Origin: Streptomyces pinistramenti
GTDB lineage: Bacteria; Actinomycetota; Actinomycetes; Streptomycetales; Streptomycetaceae
Assembly: GCF_020564935.1 (NCBI RefSeq)
Contig: NZ_JAJCXB010000020.1
Coordinates: forward strand, 56,352 to 120,351
DNA: 64,000 nt
Reading direction: 5' to 3'
Shown: positions 17,131-25,072 of the stretch, piece after piece
How positions within the stretch are numbered: position 1 is the stretch's first letter
How the letters are laid out: the number at the start of each line of letters is the position of its first letter
The notes under the pieces: generated by a model
Database searches by the model: none
What the model was told of the DNA's origin: nothing
The model's input: the letters and a program-made list of their open reading frames with translations, nothing else
Position numbers and translations under genes: made by a program

Positions 17131-18006
17131 ATGGCTGATCAGGAACGGCGCCGGGTCCTGGCGGAGTTCCTCCGCACCCGCAGGGAGCGGGTCAGGCCGG
17201 GCGACGCCGGTCTCCCGGCCGGGCCGCGCCGCCGCACCCCGGGACTGCGCCGCGAAGAGGTCGCCCTGCTCTCGGGCGTCAGCGTCACCTGGTACACCTG
17301 GCTGGAACAGGCCAGGGACATCACCGTGAGCCGCCAGGTGCTGCACAGCCTGGCCGGGGTGCTGCGGCTGTCGCCTGCCGAGACCCGCCATCTGTTCACC
17401 CTGGCAGGCCAGGCCCTGCCGCCGGCCGCCCCCGAGGGGAGCGGCGGGCAGGCGTTGCAGCGTCTGGTCGACGCGCTCGATCCGCACCCGTCCTATCTGC
17501 TCGCCCCCAACTGGGACCTGCTGGCGTGGAACCGTTCCGAGGCCGGTCTCATCGGCGACCCGTCCGACGGGAGCCTGCCCGAACGCAACCTGCTCCGGCT
17601 GGTGTTCACCGAGCCCAGGATCCGTCCGCTCCTGGTCGACTGGCCCGGTCAGGCCCGTGCGCTGCTGGAGCAGTACCGCGCGAGCGCCGACCGGCACGTC
17701 GGTGACCCGGAGTTCGCGCGCCTGACCGCCGGTCTGTGCGCGCAGAGCGAGGAGTTCGGCGACTGGTGGGACACGCACGACGTGGCGGATTTCCATCCGG
17801 CGCGCAGGACCTTCGACCACCCTCGGCTGGGGCGGCTGACGTTCGACTACGTGAAGCTGGCGGCCGTGGACGCCCCCGGGGTCACCATGGTCTCGTGTCT
17901 ACCCGCGGACGGCGAAACCGCCGGAAAACTACCGGAGTTGGCCACCTTCGCCGCCGGATCCGTGGCCGCTCCGCACTCCCGGCGCGACGCCGCTCCCCTG
18001 CTCTGA
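17131..18006 (+). CDS. XRE-family regulator with MmyB-like ligand-binding domain
   Basis: The 291-residue protein has an N-terminal helix-turn-helix (residues about 8-80; TPGLRREEVALLSGVSVTWY is the family signature) and a C-terminal MmyB-type domain (about 110-270; HPSYLLAPNWDLLAWNRSEA, then FDHPRLGRLTFDYVKL). MmyB-like domains have a PAS-like fold thought to bind fatty acids or other hydrophobic ligands. The gene is divergent from a DHA2 exporter, so it most likely controls that pump in response to its substrate; this is inferred from layout. ATG 17131 follows GGAGAGG. The length is typical. Confidence 0.92.
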   Translation: MADQERRRVLAEFLRTRRERVRPGDAGLPAGPRRRTPGLRREEVALLSGVSVTWYTWLEQARDITVSRQVLHSLAGVLRLSPAETRHLFTLAGQALPPAAPEGSGGQALQRLVDALDPHPSYLLAPNWDLLAWNRSEAGLIGDPSDGSLPERNLLRLVFTEPRIRPLLVDWPGQARALLEQYRASADRHVGDPEFARLTAGLCAQSEEFGDWWDTHDVADFHPARRTFDHPRLGRLTFDYVKLAAVDAPGVTMVSCLPADGETAGKLPELATFAAGSVAAPHSRRDAAPLL

Positions 18007-18055
18007 GCCCGTTCCGCACCCACTGCACGGCGCGGCAAAAGTGTTGACGATTAAA

Positions 18056-18073
18056 AAACCGGTGTGACGGTTT
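18056..18073. promoter_or_regulatory. ARE-like inverted repeat, distal site
   Basis: AAACCG (18056-18061) and CGGTTT (18068-18073) flank GTGTGA. The 6-6-6 layout and the AAACC/GGTTT arms are the same as in the stronger palindrome at 18224-18253. Both lie upstream of a gamma-butyrolactone receptor-like gene, so they may be paired receptor-binding (ARE) sites. Confidence 0.5.
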
Positions 18074-18223
18074 AGGGGTACACAGAGGGTTGAGCGGGAT
18101 GCACGAGTGCGAACGGCACACGAGGGCGAACCGCTCTCACAAGTGACCGAATTCGGCCGCCACTTGGACCTCACCGCACACCACTCCCCCATGGGCGTCA
18201 CGCCGAACGCCTCCCCGGGTCTG

Positions 18224-18253
18224 GATATAAAACCAGTGAGTTGGTTTTATATC
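18224..18253. promoter_or_regulatory. 30-base AT-rich palindrome, likely receptor (ARE) operator
   Basis: Two perfectly complementary 12-base arms, GATATAAAACCA (18224-18235) and TGGTTTTATATC (18242-18253), flank GTGAGT. The core AAACCA-N6-TGGTTT resembles autoregulatory elements bound by ScbR/ArpA-type receptors. It lies 112 bases before the GTG of the receptor-like gene at 18365 and stands out in very GC-rich surroundings. Confidence 0.65.
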
Positions 18254-18364
18254 TCTTATGAAGAGTCCCCTCACGCCCCGACAACCAACTGCCGCCGCGC
18301 GGGCCGTCATCGCCCTCCCGTCACGCACAGCAACCGCGATCCGTCTCGTCACCGGGAGGGACCG

Positions 18365-19033
18365 GTGACCCGGCAGGGACGCTCCGAACGCACCCGGCAC
18401 GCGCTGATCCGTTCCGCCGCGCAGTCCTTCGACGAACGCGGCTACGTCCAGGCGAAGCTCTCCACGATCAGCGCCGGCGCGGGAGTGAGCACGGGCGCGC
18501 TGCACTTCCACTTCGACACCAAGGCGGCGGTGGCCGCAGCGGTCGAGGCGGAGGCGACGCGGACCCTGTACGCCTTCGCCCGCACCGTTCAACGGCAGAG
18601 CCCGAACGCCCTCCAGGCGCTCATCGACACCACCCACGTCCTGGCGCAGCAGCTCAGCGGCGATGTGGTGGTGCGCGCCGGGTTCCGGCTCAACTGCCAG
18701 GCCGCGCACCGCTCCGGCGCAGACCTGCGCCTGCGCTGGCACGCCTGCGTGACCGACCTGCTCACCCGCGCCAGGACGCAGGGCTCACTGGCTCCCGACC
18801 TGCCGGTCGCCGAGCCGGCCGGGTCGATCGTCGGCGCGACGGTCGGCTTCGAGGTACTTGCCCGCGAGGACCGGAGCTGGCTCTCCGCGCCCTCGGTCAC
18901 CGGCCTCTGGCAGTCCCTCCTGCCACTCCTCGTCGTCGACGCATCGAAGCGGCCCGAGCCGTCCGGCACCCACCCCCTGACCCGCGTCCAGCACCAGAAC
19001 GACGGCTCACCGGACCGGCCGACGACGCGATAG
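18365..19033 (+). CDS. ScbR/ArpA-type TetR regulator (possible pseudo-receptor)
   Basis: The 222-residue protein has a TetR-type DNA-binding domain (residues about 5-60; FDERGYVQAKLSTISAGAGV, then STGALHFHFDTKAAV), the characteristic form of gamma-butyrolactone autoregulator receptors. The C-terminal ligand region (LNCQAAHRSGADLRLRWHAC, then PAGSIVGATVGFEVLA) is more divergent than in the neighbour at 19.1 kb, as in ScbR2/JadR2-like pseudo-receptors that bind antibiotics rather than butyrolactones. The tail after about residue 195 is long and disordered. GTG 18365 was chosen by a GGGAGGGACCG ribosome site; the frame is open upstream through the operator, which cannot be coding. Two ARE-like palindromes precede it, suggesting self-control. 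Confidence 0.85.
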   Translation: MTRQGRSERTRHALIRSAAQSFDERGYVQAKLSTISAGAGVSTGALHFHFDTKAAVAAAVEAEATRTLYAFARTVQRQSPNALQALIDTTHVLAQQLSGDVVVRAGFRLNCQAAHRSGADLRLRWHACVTDLLTRARTQGSLAPDLPVAEPAGSIVGATVGFEVLAREDRSWLSAPSVTGLWQSLLPLLVVDASKRPEPSGTHPLTRVQHQNDGSPDRPTTR

Positions 19034-19099
19034 CCCGCCGTTGCCGCGCGGCGACGGCGGCGGGCCGCCAGGAGTAACGACCGGTCGGTGCCGGGCCGT

Positions 19100-19762
19100 T
19101 CAGGCGGTGGTGAGCGAACTGTCCTCGTGGCCGGGCTGCTGGTGGGCGCCCCAGATCCGGGCGCCGCGGCCCGGTGTCGTGTCCAGGCGGCTGAGTACGC
19201 CGGGGACGCCGATGCCGGGCAGCATGTGGTCGTAGAGCGACGCGATCTTCGTCTCCAACCGGCCGAGCGACAGTGCGGAGTTCACGATCTCGACTCCGGT
19301 CCAGGCGCCCACGAACAGCGACGCGGTCTCCTCGGGGGCGATGTGCGGCAGCAGTTCACCCTGCCGCTTCGCCTCTTCCAGCTGTGCCGTGATGAAGCCG
19401 ATCCAGCCCGGCCACGACGTGCCGAACAATTCGCGGGCGTGCTGGTCGGCCGACAGCCTGATCGCCGCGCTCAACAGGGGCTCGCGGGGCAGCCGGTGCG
19501 CGAGCACCATGCCGACGTCGACCCATTCCTGGAGCTTGGAGTCCTGCGGCAGTACGCCCTCCATCGTCAGGGCCTCCGCGAGCACTCCCCTGGCGAGGTC
19601 CTCTTTCGAGGTGAAGTGGAAGTACAGGGCGCCCTTGGTCACGCCGGCCCGGTTCAGGATCTCGGCGATGGTCGCCGCGTCATAGCCACGCTCGTCGAAG
19701 ACCACACCGGCCGCTTCCAGAATCGTGCGACGAGTCTGGATCGCCCGTGCCTGCTGCGCCAT
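19100..19762 (-). CDS. gamma-butyrolactone receptor, ScbR/ArpA-like TetR repressor
   Basis: The 220-residue protein is a close match to true butyrolactone receptors. The DNA-binding domain has AIQTRRTILEAAGVVFDERG and GVTKGALYFHFTSKEDLARG. The ligand domain keeps ADQHARELFG followed by TSWPGWIGF, which contains the tryptophan known in ArpA/CprB to be needed for ligand binding. In this family the protein represses until the butyrolactone is present. It is divergent from the AfsA-like synthase gene, the standard receptor/synthase arrangement, and the two share a short promoter region with an ARE-like half site. ATG 19762 begins MAQQARAIQTRR, as in homologues. It is distinct from the receptor-like gene at 18.4 kb. 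Confidence 0.92.
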   Translation of the reverse strand: MAQQARAIQTRRTILEAAGVVFDERGYDAATIAEILNRAGVTKGALYFHFTSKEDLARGVLAEALTMEGVLPQDSKLQEWVDVGMVLAHRLPREPLLSAAIRLSADQHARELFGTSWPGWIGFITAQLEEAKRQGELLPHIAPEETASLFVGAWTGVEIVNSALSLGRLETKIASLYDHMLPGIGVPGVLSRLDTTPGRGARIWGAHQQPGHEDSSLTTA

Positions 19763-19825
19763 CAGGACACCTCATTCATATGTTGCCGTTGTCGAGCTCG
19801 TGCCCCGGCGGACTGAAGCACGGAA

Positions 19826-19879
19826 ATTCTAATTAACTTCATCGACGCATTGAAAATAAAACCGGGCAGTACGTATCTT
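19826..19879. promoter_or_regulatory. overlapping divergent promoters with ARE-like half site
   Basis: For the synthase, TTGAAA (19850-19855) and TATCTT (19874-19879) are 18 bases apart. For the receptor, on the minus strand, TAGAAT (19826-19831) has a weak -35, TTCAAT, at 19849-19854, so the -35 boxes coincide. Between the synthase boxes lies AAACCG-GGCAGT-ACGTAT (19859-19876), a half match to the palindromes at 18 kb. A bound receptor could block both genes. Confidence 0.5.
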
Positions 19880-19942
19880 AGCATCGGACCGGTATCGTCG
19901 GTTCGGCACGAAGACCACCGCCCCAGGGGAGTCGAATTCCAC

Positions 19943-20947
19943 ATGTTGCGCATACCGGAACACTCGGACAAGACCGAACTGCCGCACGGCACACGGCGAT
20001 CGGCAGCCCCGGAAGGGGTGGCCTCCGAGCTGAACGAGGTACGCGAGGTCCGCAAGGAATTCCTCCACCTGCGCTTCGACGATTCCGTCCTGCTGACCGG
20101 CTGGCAACGGCTCGACGACATGGAGTTCACCATCTCCGCGCGCTGGCCCGGCTTCGTGCGCGCCGCCACCGGCGACGGCGTACGCCACGACCCCCAGGTG
20201 GTGGCCCGGACCATCCGCCAGTCCGGACTGCTGCTCGCGCACGGAGAGTTCGGCGCGCCATTGGATCACGCGGTGCTCCTGCGGGCCTTCGACTTCACCG
20301 TCGAGGCGGACTACCAGCCGCCGCAGGACGAACCGATCGACCTCGTCCTGCGCGTCTCGTGCGCGGAGATGGGCCGCCGCGGCAAGCGCCTCACCGGGCT
20401 GCGTCTGCACATGGACATCCATTCTCTCGACGGTGTCCGGATCGGCACCGGCACCACGGACTTCGAGTGGATCGCCCCCCGGGTCTACCGCAGACTCCGC
20501 GACACGCACGCCGCCGCGGTCAGCGAACAGCCGCCGCTGCCCGAGCCGGTGCCGCCCGTCCGGGTCGGCCGTACCCGCGAGGACGAGGTCGCGATTGCGC
20601 CGACCGCGGACCCGCGGCGCTGGCAGCTGCGGTGCGATTTCTCCAACACCATCCTCTACGACCACCCGGTCGACCACGTCCCGGGGCTGGTAATGATCGA
20701 AGCCGCCCACCAGGCCGCCCAGTTGATCGAGGCCGGCGGCGCTCCCGGTACATTCCGCCCCACGTCGGCGACGACGTCCTTCGGCCACTACGTGGAATTC
20801 GACGCGCCGTGCTGGATCGAGGCGACGGTCGACGGCGGACCGGCCGGAACCGACGGGTCCGAGGGCGGCGTCCGGGTGTCGGTGACGGGCTACCAGGGCG
20901 ACAACCTGGTCTTCACCACGGAACTCACCGGCGCCGGCAGCCGCTGA
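19943..20947 (+). CDS. AfsA-family gamma-butyrolactone biosynthesis protein
   Basis: The 334-residue protein is an AfsA/ScbA-type enzyme, which joins a beta-ketoacyl group to dihydroxyacetone phosphate as the key step in making A-factor-like signals. Two AfsA hot-dog repeats are visible: the first with VRKEFLHLRFDDSVLLTGW and HDPQVVARTIRQSGLLLAHG, the second with FSNTILYDHPVDHVPGLVM and MIEAAHQAAQLI. The paired DHVPGLVM and IRQSGLLLAHG motifs are typical. ATG 19943 was preferred over an open ATG at 19850, since the latter lies in the promoter and a GGGGAG stands before 19943. The divergent neighbour is the receptor and a reductase gene follows convergently. Confidence 0.9.
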   Translation: MLRIPEHSDKTELPHGTRRSAAPEGVASELNEVREVRKEFLHLRFDDSVLLTGWQRLDDMEFTISARWPGFVRAATGDGVRHDPQVVARTIRQSGLLLAHGEFGAPLDHAVLLRAFDFTVEADYQPPQDEPIDLVLRVSCAEMGRRGKRLTGLRLHMDIHSLDGVRIGTGTTDFEWIAPRVYRRLRDTHAAAVSEQPPLPEPVPPVRVGRTREDEVAIAPTADPRRWQLRCDFSNTILYDHPVDHVPGLVMIEAAHQAAQLIEAGGAPGTFRPTSATTSFGHYVEFDAPCWIEATVDGGPAGTDGSEGGVRVSVTGYQGDNLVFTTELTGAGSR

Positions 20948-21018
20948 CGGAGGCGGAAGCGGCGGGCCGGTGGATGCCGGGCCCGCCGCCCGCACTCCCC
21001 CGGAGCGTCAGACTCCGC

Positions 21019-21810
21019 TCACACCATCGTGAATCCACCGTCCACCGGCACCACGACACCGGTGACGAACGACGACCGGTCGCTGCACAGCCAGGCCGCC
21101 GCCTCCGCGATCTCCTCGGCCTTCGCCGTACGCCCCTGAGGGGTGGCCGCATGCAGCTGGGCCTCCAGCTCAGGATTCCGCTCGAACCAGTCAGTGATGT
21201 TCTCGCTGCGCGTGGTTCCGGGCGCCACGCTATTGACGCGAATTCCCTGCCGCGCGTATTCCGCAGCCGCTGCCTTTGTCAGACCGGCCACCGCATGTTT
21301 CGACGCGACATACGGCGCTGCCGCAGGAATGGACTGCAATCCTCCCACACTGCTGTTGTTCACGATGGAACCGCCACCGGGATTATTCAGCATGACGCGA
21401 ATTTCATGGCGCAGGCAATTCCATACACCCCGCACATTCGTATCCATGATTGAGTCGTATACGGAGTCTTCCATCAGGTGCATGGCATTTTGGTCGCCGC
21501 CGATTCCCGCGTTGTTGAATGCCGAATCCAGCCGTCCGAAGGTCTCGACCGCGAGGTCCACGGCCCGCCCGACATCGTCCGACAGTGCGACGTCCATCTT
21601 CGTATACGCCACCTGAGCGCCCTTATCACGCAGCTCAGAGGCCAGGTCGGCCAACCGCTCCTCCCGCCGGGCGGCGAGCACGAGCGACGCCCCTTCCGCC
21701 GCGAAAACCCGCGCGGCGGCGGCTCCGATGCCGCTGCTGGCTCCCGTGATCAGAACGACTTTGCCGACGAGTAGACCTTGTTTGATAGTCACGGAGTGGC
21801 ATTCTGCCAT
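21019..21810 (-). CDS. short-chain dehydrogenase/reductase, possible butyrolactone reductase
   Basis: The 263-residue NAD(P)-dependent enzyme is a classical SDR. The cofactor site is LITGASSGIGAAAAR, then FNNAGIGG, and the catalytic residues are the Ser in NNSSVGG and the Tyr-Lys pair in APYVASKHAVAG. The ending GVVVPVDGGFTMV is normal. In virginiae butanolide synthesis (BarS1) an SDR reduces the 6-keto precursor, so this gene may perform that step for the product of the AfsA-like enzyme; the evidence is position only. Base composition is less GC-rich than around it, and the gap upstream is AT-rich, which hints at transfer of the locus. ATG 21810 has a poor ribosome site; GTG 21792 is an alternative. 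Confidence 0.85.
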   Translation of the reverse strand: MAECHSVTIKQGLLVGKVVLITGASSGIGAAAARVFAAEGASLVLAARREERLADLASELRDKGAQVAYTKMDVALSDDVGRAVDLAVETFGRLDSAFNNAGIGGDQNAMHLMEDSVYDSIMDTNVRGVWNCLRHEIRVMLNNPGGGSIVNNSSVGGLQSIPAAAPYVASKHAVAGLTKAAAAEYARQGIRVNSVAPGTTRSENITDWFERNPELEAQLHAATPQGRTAKAEEIAEAAAWLCSDRSSFVTGVVVPVDGGFTMV

Positions 21811-22219
21811 GGGCCCGAAAGTAAATTCTCGGGCGACCCCCTTCCGGTTGGATCACCGCTCCAGAGGCGGCCTCATGACCAAGCGGTACCCCACTCCGAT
21901 TCCCCTCCGTTCCGCGATTCCGCACGATCCGCACGCACCCTTAATCACTCTCAGTTGCTCTTACGGATCGACAAACCGGGCAGCGCGCGACTTCCATTCC
22001 GTACCATGCAGTTTGTATTTATCCGCGGATCTCGCTGCGTGCTACGGAAAAGGCATGGATGGTCTCTTTCCCGGGGCGGAACGCCATGGCCGGCAAGCGG
22101 CTGGCTCGCGGGGCCGGGCCCCCGCGTATGCCGACCGGGAGGGAACCGGCGCCACACGAAACGGCGCGGCCACCGCCTCCTGCGTGCGGTGACCGCGCCG
22201 TCCGGCAACGCCCGGTGGG
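21811..22219. other. AT-richer intergenic region, no gene seen
   Basis: This 409-base gap is less GC-rich than its surroundings. It contains ACAAACCGGGCAG (about 21971-21983), sharing AAACCGGGCAG with the synthase promoter, and a short palindrome ATCCGCGGAT near 22019. Frames crossing it are short and lack coding character. Confidence 0.5.
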
Positions 22220-22678
22220 CTACCAGGCCGGGCCCGCGACCTGCCTGGTGGTCACGTTGATGCGGTTGAAGAGGTTGGTCACCCCGATCCAGAGGATCAG
22301 GGCGGCGAGCTGCTTCTCGTCATAGTGGTCGGCGGCCTCGTCCCACACGTCGTCGGGCACCGCTACGGGCCGGTCCGCGAGCCGGGTGGCGGCCTCGGCG
22401 AGCGCCAGGGCCGCGCGTTCGGCATCGGTGAAGTAGGGCGTCTCCCGCCAGGCCGCCACGGCGAACAGGCGCTCATCGGTCTCGCCCGCCTTCTTGGCGA
22501 GCCGTGCGCCCCCGTCCACGCAGTAGCCGCAACCGTTGATCTGGCTCGCCCGCAGGTGCACCAGCTCCAGCGTCCGCTCGGGCACGCCGCCCTTCTTCGC
22601 GGCCTCCAGCACCGCCAGGACGGGCTTCAGCGCTTCGGGAATGACCTCGACCGGGTTCTTCATACGTGCCTGCATCAT
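22220..22678 (-). CDS. carboxymuconolactone decarboxylase/AhpD-like protein
   Basis: The 152-residue all-helical protein belongs to the AhpD-like CMD superfamily, whose members reduce peroxides or act as thiol-disulfide helpers. The redox pair is the CGYC in HLRASQINGCGYCVDGGAR, preceded at the right distance by the family Glu (LELVHLRAS). The histidine normally four residues after the second Cys is replaced by Gly, so proton relay of the AhpD type may be lost. The C-terminal segment LAALILWIGVTNLFNRINV is typical. It stands alone, with a lipoprotein gene upstream on the same strand. The role is probably oxidative-stress related, but not certain. Confidence 0.85.
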   Translation of the reverse strand: MMQARMKNPVEVIPEALKPVLAVLEAAKKGGVPERTLELVHLRASQINGCGYCVDGGARLAKKAGETDERLFAVAAWRETPYFTDAERAALALAEAATRLADRPVAVPDDVWDEAADHYDEKQLAALILWIGVTNLFNRINVTTRQVAGPAW

Positions 22679-22796
22679 TGCTCTCCTTCGGTTCCGTCTT
22701 CACTGCTTGACGGATCCCGCGGAGAAGAATGTGACATGCGGGGCGGGCGCGGTCCCGTGGGACGCCGGGCAGCGCCGTCGCCACGGGCACGGCGGG

Positions 22797-23534
22797 TCAG
22801 CCCAGTGAACCGGCCTCGACGGAGGTGACGGTGAAGCGGCCGCCGCACACCCTCAGCTTGCCGCTGTGCGTGGTCATGGACTCCTTCGAGCCGGGCGGGT
22901 AGACGTAGACGATCTGCGCGCCGGACCAGCACGCGGTGTCGTTGACGCCCTCATTGAGCGTGTGCAGCAGGGCGTGGACGCTCTGCCCCGGCTTCAGCGT
23001 GACGGCCTTGCCCGCGCCGCCCTCCCGGGTGGCGGGCTTGCCGACGGCCGAGCCGTCCCGGGAGATCAGGGAGACACCGGGGTAGCCGCTCAGGGTGCAG
23101 GTCTTCTTGCCGTTGTTGGTGAAGACCAGGGGGTAGCGGATGTTGCCCGCCCCCGCGTCGGCGGCGCCCAGGCGCAGCGACATGGCGTCCGCGGTACAGC
23201 GGCCCGACGCGGACGTCGGAGTGGGGTGCGCCTGGTTGCCGGTCGGGCTGGTGGCGGCATCGTGGCCGGTGGACGGCTGCCGGACACCCACGGACGGCTG
23301 CTGCGCACCGGAGGAGGGCCGCTGCGCTTCACCGGACGGACCCGCCTTGCTCGCTGACGGCTGCGCCGCGCCGCCGCCTTCGCTCCCGGCCGTCGAGGGG
23401 GAAGGCGCGGAGGGGGCACGCGAGGCCGCATCCGATCCGTTCTGGCACGCCGTGAGCATGAGCGCCACGACGGCGATCAACGATCCGGCTGCCACGCGGC
23501 GGCCGCGACCGAGGGAAGTGGTGGTGAGCGACAT
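22797..23534 (-). CDS. secreted lipoprotein with DUF4232 domain
   Basis: The 245-residue protein has a lipoprotein signal: basic start, hydrophobic run AAGSLIAVVALMLTAC and a lipobox LTAC with Cys about residue 30. A low-complexity Ser/Pro/Gly linker follows (about 31-110). The C-terminal DUF4232 domain (about 112-245) carries two pairs of cysteines (ASGRCTAD..., KTCTLSGYPGVSL, NDTACWSG, LRVCGGRF), likely disulfide-bonded on the outer face. Its function is unknown in the family; it is widespread in streptomycetes. Three 11-base-phased heptamer repeats lie about 100 bases upstream and suggest control by an OmpR- or SARP-type regulator. Confidence 0.88.
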   Translation of the reverse strand: MSLTTTSLGRGRRVAAGSLIAVVALMLTACQNGSDAASRAPSAPSPSTAGSEGGGAAQPSASKAGPSGEAQRPSSGAQQPSVGVRQPSTGHDAATSPTGNQAHPTPTSASGRCTADAMSLRLGAADAGAGNIRYPLVFTNNGKKTCTLSGYPGVSLISRDGSAVGKPATREGGAGKAVTLKPGQSVHALLHTLNEGVNDTACWSGAQIVYVYPPGSKESMTTHSGKLRVCGGRFTVTSVEAGSLG

Positions 23535-23631
23535 GGGTCTCCCCCTCTGTGGTGGGTGCGTACCCTCGTTGCGCGGGTGCGTACGGTTCGTCCCGTTGCG
23601 TCTCCAGCGTGACCCAGGTTGCTGCCGACCC

Positions 23632-23660
23632 GCTAATGAAGCGCTAACGCCTCACTAACG
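23632..23660. promoter_or_regulatory. three heptamer direct repeats with 11-base spacing
   Basis: GCTAATG (23632), GCTAACG (23643) and ACTAACG (23654) are each separated by 4 bases, exactly one helical turn apart. This layout is that of OmpR/PhoB- or SARP-type binding sites. It sits about 100 bases before the lipoprotein start; nothing else clear is seen in the 23535-23869 gap. Confidence 0.5.
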
Positions 23661-23869
23661 GTGCAGAGCATGTGCCCTGCCGCCCCGCTGCACCCGCAAT
23701 CGCCGTGGGCAGTATGGCCCGAACCACGGGCGGGCGCCTCCGCTGCGGTGTCCGATTACGCCACCGGTGGGAACGGGCGGCAAAGGCATGAGGCGGAAGG
23801 GGGCGGAGTGGCCGGCACACTCTGCTGAACGGCGATCTCACGTTCCGGAGTTGGCGGGCGTCTACTCCC

Positions 23870-24367
23870 ATGAGGAAGCCCTTCGGCGCCCGACGAGGTG
23901 CGTACGCCGTGGCTTCCCCGGCGGACAGGTTCCGAGGGGCGGGAGGTGCCGGTGATGTCTACGAGGTCCGGGCGATGGCCGAGGTCCAGGCGGCCCGCTC
24001 GGCCGCGGCCCGGTGCACCGATGCCGATGCCACCGCCCTGCGGTCGGCGCTCGAAGCACGTCGTGCGACGGCGGACGGACCCGATAACGCGGCGTTCGTC
24101 GACGCGAACGTCACGCTGCACGCCGCCGTCGTCGATGCCGCGCACAACCCCGCACTGACCGATCCGTTCACGGAGTTCGCGCCCGCGCTGTGCCAGGGCC
24201 TGATCGGCCTCGTCGACCTGCGCGGCCTGCACGATAAGGGTCCGCAGCGCGGCGACGCCCACCACGCCGGGCTGGTGGACGCCGCCATCCGAGGCGATGC
24301 GGACGGGGCGAGCCGCACCCTGCAGGTCGAACTCGACGCGATGCTGGCGCAGTTGCTGGACCGCTGA
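23870..24367 (+). pseudogene. GntR-family remnant, FCD domain without DNA-binding domain
   Basis: From about 23950 the frame encodes an FCD-type helical domain: DVYEVRAMAEVQAARSAAAR, FVDANVTLHAAVVDAAHNPA, HHAGLVDAAIRGDADGA and LDAMLAQLLDR. In intact proteins a winged helix-turn-helix of about 75 residues and a linker come first; here the upstream 80 bases encode no such domain, and no HTH is found in other frames nearby. The gene has therefore lost its DNA-binding half, probably by deletion. The open frame may still be translated, from ATG 23870 or an internal start, as a ligand-binding fragment. Confidence 0.7.
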
Positions 24368-24538
24368 ACGGCCCCGGAGGCGTCGATTGAGGACGGCGGG
24401 CGGACGGCCGGACGGCGGGCGGCCACGTCGGCACAAGGTCGACGAAGAGGGGGTGACGCATCAGGCCGGCAGGCGGGGTCGGCAGGCTGCCGGGTGGCCG
24501 ATTACCGCTGTGGCCCGGCATTCGACAGGATGGGCGGC

Positions 24539-25072
24539 ATGACCGAGATCCGCACCCCCCGCCTCATCCTGCGTCAGTGGCACGACGACGACCTCGCCCC
24601 CTTGGCCGATATGCATGCCGACCCGGCGGTCATGCAGTGGATCGGCGACGGCAGCGTGCTCGGCCTCGACGAGACCGCGGACGCCATCGAGCGCTGGGAG
24701 GAGGAATGGGACGAGGAGGGCTTCGGCCTGTTCGCCGTCGAACTGCTCGCCTCGGGAGAACTGGCCGGAGCCGCCGGCCTCTCGGTGCCCCATGACCTTC
24801 CCGAGGTCACCCCCGACATCGAGATCAGCTGGCGCTTCGGCCGCCAGTTCTGGGGCCAGGGTTACGCGTCCGAAGCGGCCCACGCCGTCCTGGAATTCGC
24901 CCTCCAGGACCGCGGCCTCGACCGCGTCATCGCCATCAACCGGGTGGACAACACCGCTTCCGCGAACGTGGCACGCAAGCTCGGCATGACACCGGAGCGC
25001 ACCATCACCCACCCCACGTACGACCACATGTTGCAGATCCACGGCATCGACCTGACCGAGTACCAAGCCTGA
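24539..25072 (+). CDS. GNAT-family N-acetyltransferase (RimJ/RimL-like)
   Basis: The 177-residue protein has the order of a RimJ/RimL-type acetyltransferase: TPRLILRQWHDDDLAPLADM at the start, the central strand IEISWRFGRQFWGQGYASEA containing the acetyl-CoA pyrophosphate loop (about 98-117) and the final NTASANVARKLGMTPE. It transfers an acetyl group from acetyl-CoA to an amine, perhaps a protein N-terminus or small molecule. The ATG at 24539 was chosen because the family conservation starts at once; the frame is open 45 bases further up. It is a lone gene next to a GntR remnant. Confidence 0.88.
   Translation: MTEIRTPRLILRQWHDDDLAPLADMHADPAVMQWIGDGSVLGLDETADAIERWEEEWDEEGFGLFAVELLASGELAGAAGLSVPHDLPEVTPDIEISWRFGRQFWGQGYASEAAHAVLEFALQDRGLDRVIAINRVDNTASANVARKLGMTPERTITHPTYDHMLQIHGIDLTEYQA

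Noticed and set aside
18107..18364. N-terminal extension of the receptor-like TetR frame
   Set aside because: It would pass through the 30-base palindrome, and the TetR domain begins right after GTG 18365.
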